The position numbers and the translations under genes were made by a program. This document shows, piece by piece, positions 33,881 to 36,682 of a stretch of DNA of 36,682 bases. The stretch lies in the NCBI GenBank assembly GCA_044224215.1, contig JBGAKX010000035.1, positions 1-36,682 of the forward strand, written 5' to 3'. Each line of letters begins with the position of its first letter. Position 1 is the stretch's first letter. The notes under the pieces were generated by a model. The model worked only from the letters and a program-made list of their open reading frames with translations, was not told the origin of the DNA and ran no database searches. This DNA comes from DAOMFM01 sp035429825 (GTDB lineage Bacteria > Acidobacteriota > Blastocatellia > UBA7656 > JADIYM01).

Positions 33881-34993
33881 GTGAGTTCCAAGCGAGACTA
33901 CTACGAAATTCTTGAAGTGGCGCGCACGGCGACCGATCGCGAGATCAAGAGCGCCTATCGAAAGCTCGCGCTCAAGTATCATCCAGACAAGAATCCCGAC
34001 AACGCCGAGGCCGAAGAGCTGTTCAAGGAGGCCGCCGAAGCGTATGCCGTGTTGAGCGATGCGGACCAGCGCGCACGCTACGATCGCTATGGGCACGCGG
34101 GAGTTCGCGGGGTTGGTGCACCGGACTTTGCCGGCGCCGGCTTTGCGGGATTCGAGGACATTCTCGGCGACATCTTTGGCGACATCTTTGGCGGATCGCG
34201 CCGGCGGTCCTCGGTTCGCCGCGGCGCCGATCTGCGCTACGACCTCGAAATTACGCTCGACGAAGTGCTTGCCGGCACATCCAAGACGATTCAGATTCCG
34301 CGTCTCGAATCGTGCGAGTCGTGCGCCGGAACCGGGTCCGCCGTCGGCTCGCAGCCGTCCACGTGCCCGACGTGCGGCGGGCAGGGCCAGGTCCGTTACC
34401 AGCAGGGTTTCTTTTCGGTCAGCCGGACGTGCAGCCACTGTCGAGGGACGGGCAAGATCGTCCAGAACCCCTGCCAGGACTGCCGCGGCGAAGGGCGGAT
34501 CGAGCACGAGCGAACGCTCGAAGTCACGATACCGCCGGGGATCGACTCGGGCGCGCGAATCCGCCACCGGGGCGAAGGCGAGGCAGGAACCGGCGGAGGT
34601 CCTGCCGGCGATCTCTACATCGTCGTTCACGTGGCCGACCACGAGATGTTCGAGCGGCAGGACACCAACCTCTATTCGCAGGTGGCGATCTCGTTCGCGC
34701 AGGCGGCGCTTGGCGCGACGATCTCGGTGCCGACGCTCGAGGGAACGCAGCAGCTCACGATTCCGGAGGGCACCCAGACCGGCTCGGTGTTCCGTCTGAA
34801 GGGGCACGGCTTGCCGGTTCGCGGCGGCCGCGGCCGTGGCGACCTGTTTGTCGGTGCGACCATCGTGACGCCGACGAGCCTGAGCCGCGAACAGCGTCGC
34901 ATCCTCGAGGAGCTCGGCCGGCTCGAAACGCCGCCGACCGAATCGGAAGACGAGAAGGGCCTGCTCGACAAGATGAAGGACATCTTCTCGTAG
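33881..34993 (+). CDS. dnaJ: Chaperone protein DnaJ (Hsp40)
   Basis: A 370-residue class A J-protein that delivers substrates to DnaK and stimulates its ATPase. The J domain has the HPD motif at residues 34-36 (KYHPDKNPDN). A short Gly/Phe region follows (GAGFAGFEDILGDIFGDIFGG). The zinc domain has all four CxxCxGxG repeats (CESCAGTG, CPTCGGQG, CSHCRGTG, CQDCRGEG). The C-terminal domain reads IPPGIDSGARIRHRGEGEAG and RGRGDLFVGATIVTP. The start is GTG at 33881. It lies 149 bases after dnaK, in a gap with an extended -10-like sequence (TGTGTATTAT, 33831-33840), so a separate weak promoter is possible. Confidence 0.96.
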   Translation: MSSKRDYYEILEVARTATDREIKSAYRKLALKYHPDKNPDNAEAEELFKEAAEAYAVLSDADQRARYDRYGHAGVRGVGAPDFAGAGFAGFEDILGDIFGDIFGGSRRRSSVRRGADLRYDLEITLDEVLAGTSKTIQIPRLESCESCAGTGSAVGSQPSTCPTCGGQGQVRYQQGFFSVSRTCSHCRGTGKIVQNPCQDCRGEGRIEHERTLEVTIPPGIDSGARIRHRGEGEAGTGGGPAGDLYIVVHVADHEMFERQDTNLYSQVAISFAQAALGATISVPTLEGTQQLTIPEGTQTGSVFRLKGHGLPVRGGRGRGDLFVGATIVTPTSLSREQRRILEELGRLETPPTESEDEKGLLDKMKDIFS

Positions 34994-35050
34994 GCCGACG
35001 GTCAGGAGCGCGTTCGGGCGCGAGGCACGAAACCCCGCACGCCTGCTTCC

Positions 35051-35965
35051 CTACTCGTCGTCGTCGTCGATCACGGCGACAGGGGCCTTGCGCGTCGGCG
35101 TGATCGGCTGCGAGCCCTCGTCGAGCGTATGCAGGTCGAACGTGACCGTTCCGCGGTCGGTCTTCACGACCGCCTTCACGGGAATGCGCCGGTCGTCGTC
35201 GGTAAACCAGAGGTACATCTCGCCGGACCTGCGCACCAGGCGGCCGTTGAATATCCGGCCTTCGACCTTGATGGCGTCAAATGTCCCCGCGTCGACCTTG
35301 ACGCGTTCGCGCCCGACGAGCGCGACGCCGATGTCGTACGTCTCGCCGCGGTCGCTCACGGGAAAGTGAACTTCGCGGTTGACCTTGTTCAGCTTGCGCG
35401 TGCGCGCAAAGTAGATCGCCGACACGACGTCCTGGACCCACGCCTTCGTTTCGCGTTCGACCGCGGCGCCCGGGTCCGTCGGATCTGTGAGGTTCGACGA
35501 GCGCCATCGCACCCTGGCGGCCTGGCGGTCGAACACCGCCTCCTCGTGCTGCCGCTCGTCGTTCTCGTTGATGTTCTTGATCGTCGAATAGACGAAGAGA
35601 TCGTTCCGGTCCGCGAGCGTCGTGAACACGTCGTTCACCTTGACCCCGAACAGGCTCAGCAGCGCGCCGCGCGATACGGCGGCGACCTCGAACTTCACAT
35701 GGCTGTCGCTGCCGACGGGCTGCATGACGGCAAATGTGACTTCGCCGACGTTTGCGTAGATCGGAAAGCGCGAGAACTTCACGTCGAACTTCAGGCGCTC
35801 GCCGAACTTGAATGGCAACGGATGCTTGATCGCGAATGGCGCGACCACCTCGGGCGGATGGACGACCTTGTCACCCGAATCGGCGCGCGCCGGCCACACG
35901 CCAATTCCGGCGACGAACACCACCGCGACAACCGCCGACACAAATCTCGACATCCGTCCCCTCAT
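35051..35965 (-). CDS. DUF3108-domain exported protein
   Basis: A 304-residue protein with a signal peptide (FVSAVVAVVFVAGIGVWPARAD). The mature part matches DUF3108: LPFKFGERLKFDVKFSRFPIYANVGEV with the typical beta strands, FEVAAVSRGALLSLFGVKV, YSTIKNINENDERQ, AIYFARTRKLNKV and KVEGRIFNGRLVRRSGEMYLW. Members are predicted periplasmic or outer-membrane-associated proteins of unknown function, with a lipocalin-like beta fold by inference. The C-terminal tail is acidic (VIDDDDE). I chose ATG 35965, which overlaps the stop of the upstream membrane protein (ATGA); a second ATG at 35953 also fits the signal peptide. Confidence 0.86.
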   Translation of the reverse strand: MRGRMSRFVSAVVAVVFVAGIGVWPARADSGDKVVHPPEVVAPFAIKHPLPFKFGERLKFDVKFSRFPIYANVGEVTFAVMQPVGSDSHVKFEVAAVSRGALLSLFGVKVNDVFTTLADRNDLFVYSTIKNINENDERQHEEAVFDRQAARVRWRSSNLTDPTDPGAAVERETKAWVQDVVSAIYFARTRKLNKVNREVHFPVSDRGETYDIGVALVGRERVKVDAGTFDAIKVEGRIFNGRLVRRSGEMYLWFTDDDRRIPVKAVVKTDRGTVTFDLHTLDEGSQPITPTRKAPVAVIDDDDE

Positions 35966-36537
35966 AACCCCAGATACCCGTTCAAGTACATCTTTCCGAT
36001 CAGAAACAAAAACACCGCCGCAAGACCGATAGCCGCCCTGTATTCCCTGTATCTCAAGTAAAGCGATGAATCGAACTGCTTGCAAGCTCCATCGGCCGAA
36101 ACACTTGAAGCAAACGGCCGTGGAAAGAACAACGGCACCGACGCCGCCCACGTTTCGTAGGCGCCGGGAAACCGTTCGCGCATCGTGTCGACCTCGGCGA
36201 GCATCACCGGGATGTAGACGACAAGGTAGCTCGCCGCGGCGATCAGCGCCAGGTACCACCTGTTCGTCGCGACGGCGACGCCCACCACGAGCAGAAACGT
36301 TCCAAAGTAGAGCGGATTGCGCGTGTACGCGTACGGGCCGCTCGTCGTCAGTTCGGCCATCTTGTTCAGGTGGCCGCTCGCCCACGCGCGAACGCCGAGC
36401 CCGGCGAGCGCGATCGCGGCGCCGATGAGGAGCGACAATGGCCGAGGACTTGCAAAGATCAAGAGCAGTGGTGCGACGACGAATCCGAGAGGCACGCGGA
36501 GTCGCTGCGCCAACTGTCTCAATTCAAGAGAGTTCAC
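35962..36537 (-). CDS. Isoprenylcysteine carboxyl methyltransferase-like membrane protein
   Basis: A 191-residue polytopic membrane protein. It has the ICMT/PEMT signature GPYAYTRNPLYFGTFLLVVG, then YIPVMLAEVDTMRERFPGAYETW, the region that in this fold closes over S-adenosylmethionine. Hydrophobic segments lie at about 15-30, 35-50, 75-110 and 165-185. In bacteria such proteins are mostly uncharacterised membrane methyltransferases; lipid, quinone or isoprenoid substrates are possible. The GTG at 36537 overlaps the stop of the upstream glycosyltransferase (GTGA), and its own stop overlaps the DUF3108 start, so the three genes are coupled. Confidence 0.85.
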   Translation of the reverse strand: MNSLELRQLAQRLRVPLGFVVAPLLLIFASPRPLSLLIGAAIALAGLGVRAWASGHLNKMAELTTSGPYAYTRNPLYFGTFLLVVGVAVATNRWYLALIAAASYLVVYIPVMLAEVDTMRERFPGAYETWAASVPLFFPRPFASSVSADGACKQFDSSLYLRYREYRAAIGLAAVFLFLIGKMYLNGYLGL

Positions 36538-36682
36538 GAGTTTTGAAGCCTCGCCGCGACGACGCGTTGCACGGTCTCGACGGGAATCTCCATGCATTCC
36601 CAGTGGTCGCACGTGCGGCGATAGCAATCCGTCCGGCACGCCAGGTCGTTTCGGCCGACGGCGCGATCGCGCGGGTCGAACG
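36534..36682 (-). CDS. Glycosyltransferase family 9 (heptosyltransferase-like), C-terminal end
   Basis: Only the last 49 residues are visible; the start lies beyond the window. The sequence contains DLACRTDCYRRTCDHWECM followed by IPVETVQRVVAARL. This Cys-rich CxxC, CxxxxxCM pattern then a terminal helix is how many LPS heptosyltransferase (GT9) proteins end. The assignment rests on this pattern only. If right, it would add a heptose or similar sugar to the LPS core, fitting the lpxK, waaA and kdsA genes in the window. The stop overlaps the GTG of the next gene. Confidence 0.55.
   Translation of the reverse strand, partial: FDPRDRAVGRNDLACRTDCYRRTCDHWECMEIPVETVQRVVAARLQNS

Overview
The window is GC-rich, gene-dense bacterial chromosome with no sign of recent mobile DNA. 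The owner makes lipopolysaccharide (lpxK, waaA, kdsA and the tail of a GT9 heptosyltransferase-like gene) and has a hrcA-grpE-dnaK-dnaJ heat-shock cluster, an RpoD-type promoter grammar, a SpoIID-like protein, a FliA/WhiG-type sigma factor and a MoxR/DUF4350 pair. Together these fit a Gram-negative, non-proteobacterial lineage. Acidobacteriota is my best guess, by inference from gene content; there is no rRNA here to prove it.

Layout: 1-1.8 kb, on the minus strand, an S41-type protease homologue without catalytic residues, a clear terminator, and the N-terminus of a membrane sensor. 2.0-5.1 kb, a tight plus-strand operon of a divergent Lgt-like transferase, a small membrane protein, a radical SAM protein resembling tetraether/membrane-spanning lipid synthases (Tes/MSS), and another small membrane protein. 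5.3-9.7 kb, a MocR/LysN-like aminotransferase, a CoA-binding protein, a DEDDh exonuclease and RecQ. 9.7-13.8 kb, thiolase and 3-hydroxybutyryl-CoA dehydrogenase behind a good sigma-70 promoter, then a zinc-ribbon TPR protein and a YkgJ-type Cys-cluster protein. 13.8-17.2 kb (minus), a secreted protein, a VTT-domain membrane protein, a SpoIID-domain protein and the sigma factor. 17.2-17.8 kb is non-coding and holds a candidate structured RNA. 17.8-20.9 kb (minus), lpxK, waaA and efp. 21.2-29.6 kb (plus), two penicillin-binding proteins, kdsA, a degenerate M1-like/TPR protein, a DUF4350 protein and a moxR gene broken by a frameshifting deletion. 29.6-35.0 kb, hrcA, grpE, dnaK, dnaJ. 35.0-36.7 kb (minus), a GT9 tail, an isoprenylcysteine-methyltransferase-like membrane protein and a DUF3108 protein, with overlapping stops and starts.

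Much of the window concerns the cell envelope: lipid A-Kdo synthesis, peptidoglycan cross-linking and trimming, and possibly membrane-lipid remodelling. The most interesting unit is the operon at 1978-5105, in which an Lgt-like protein that departs from canonical Lgt at usually invariant residues is co-transcribed with a Tes/MSS-like radical SAM enzyme. It is a candidate pathway for membrane-spanning or otherwise modified lipids. Two proteins keep a protease architecture but have lost the catalytic residues (S41 at 500-1780, M1-like at 24968-27316), and EF-P has Asn where its modified Lys/Arg normally sits.
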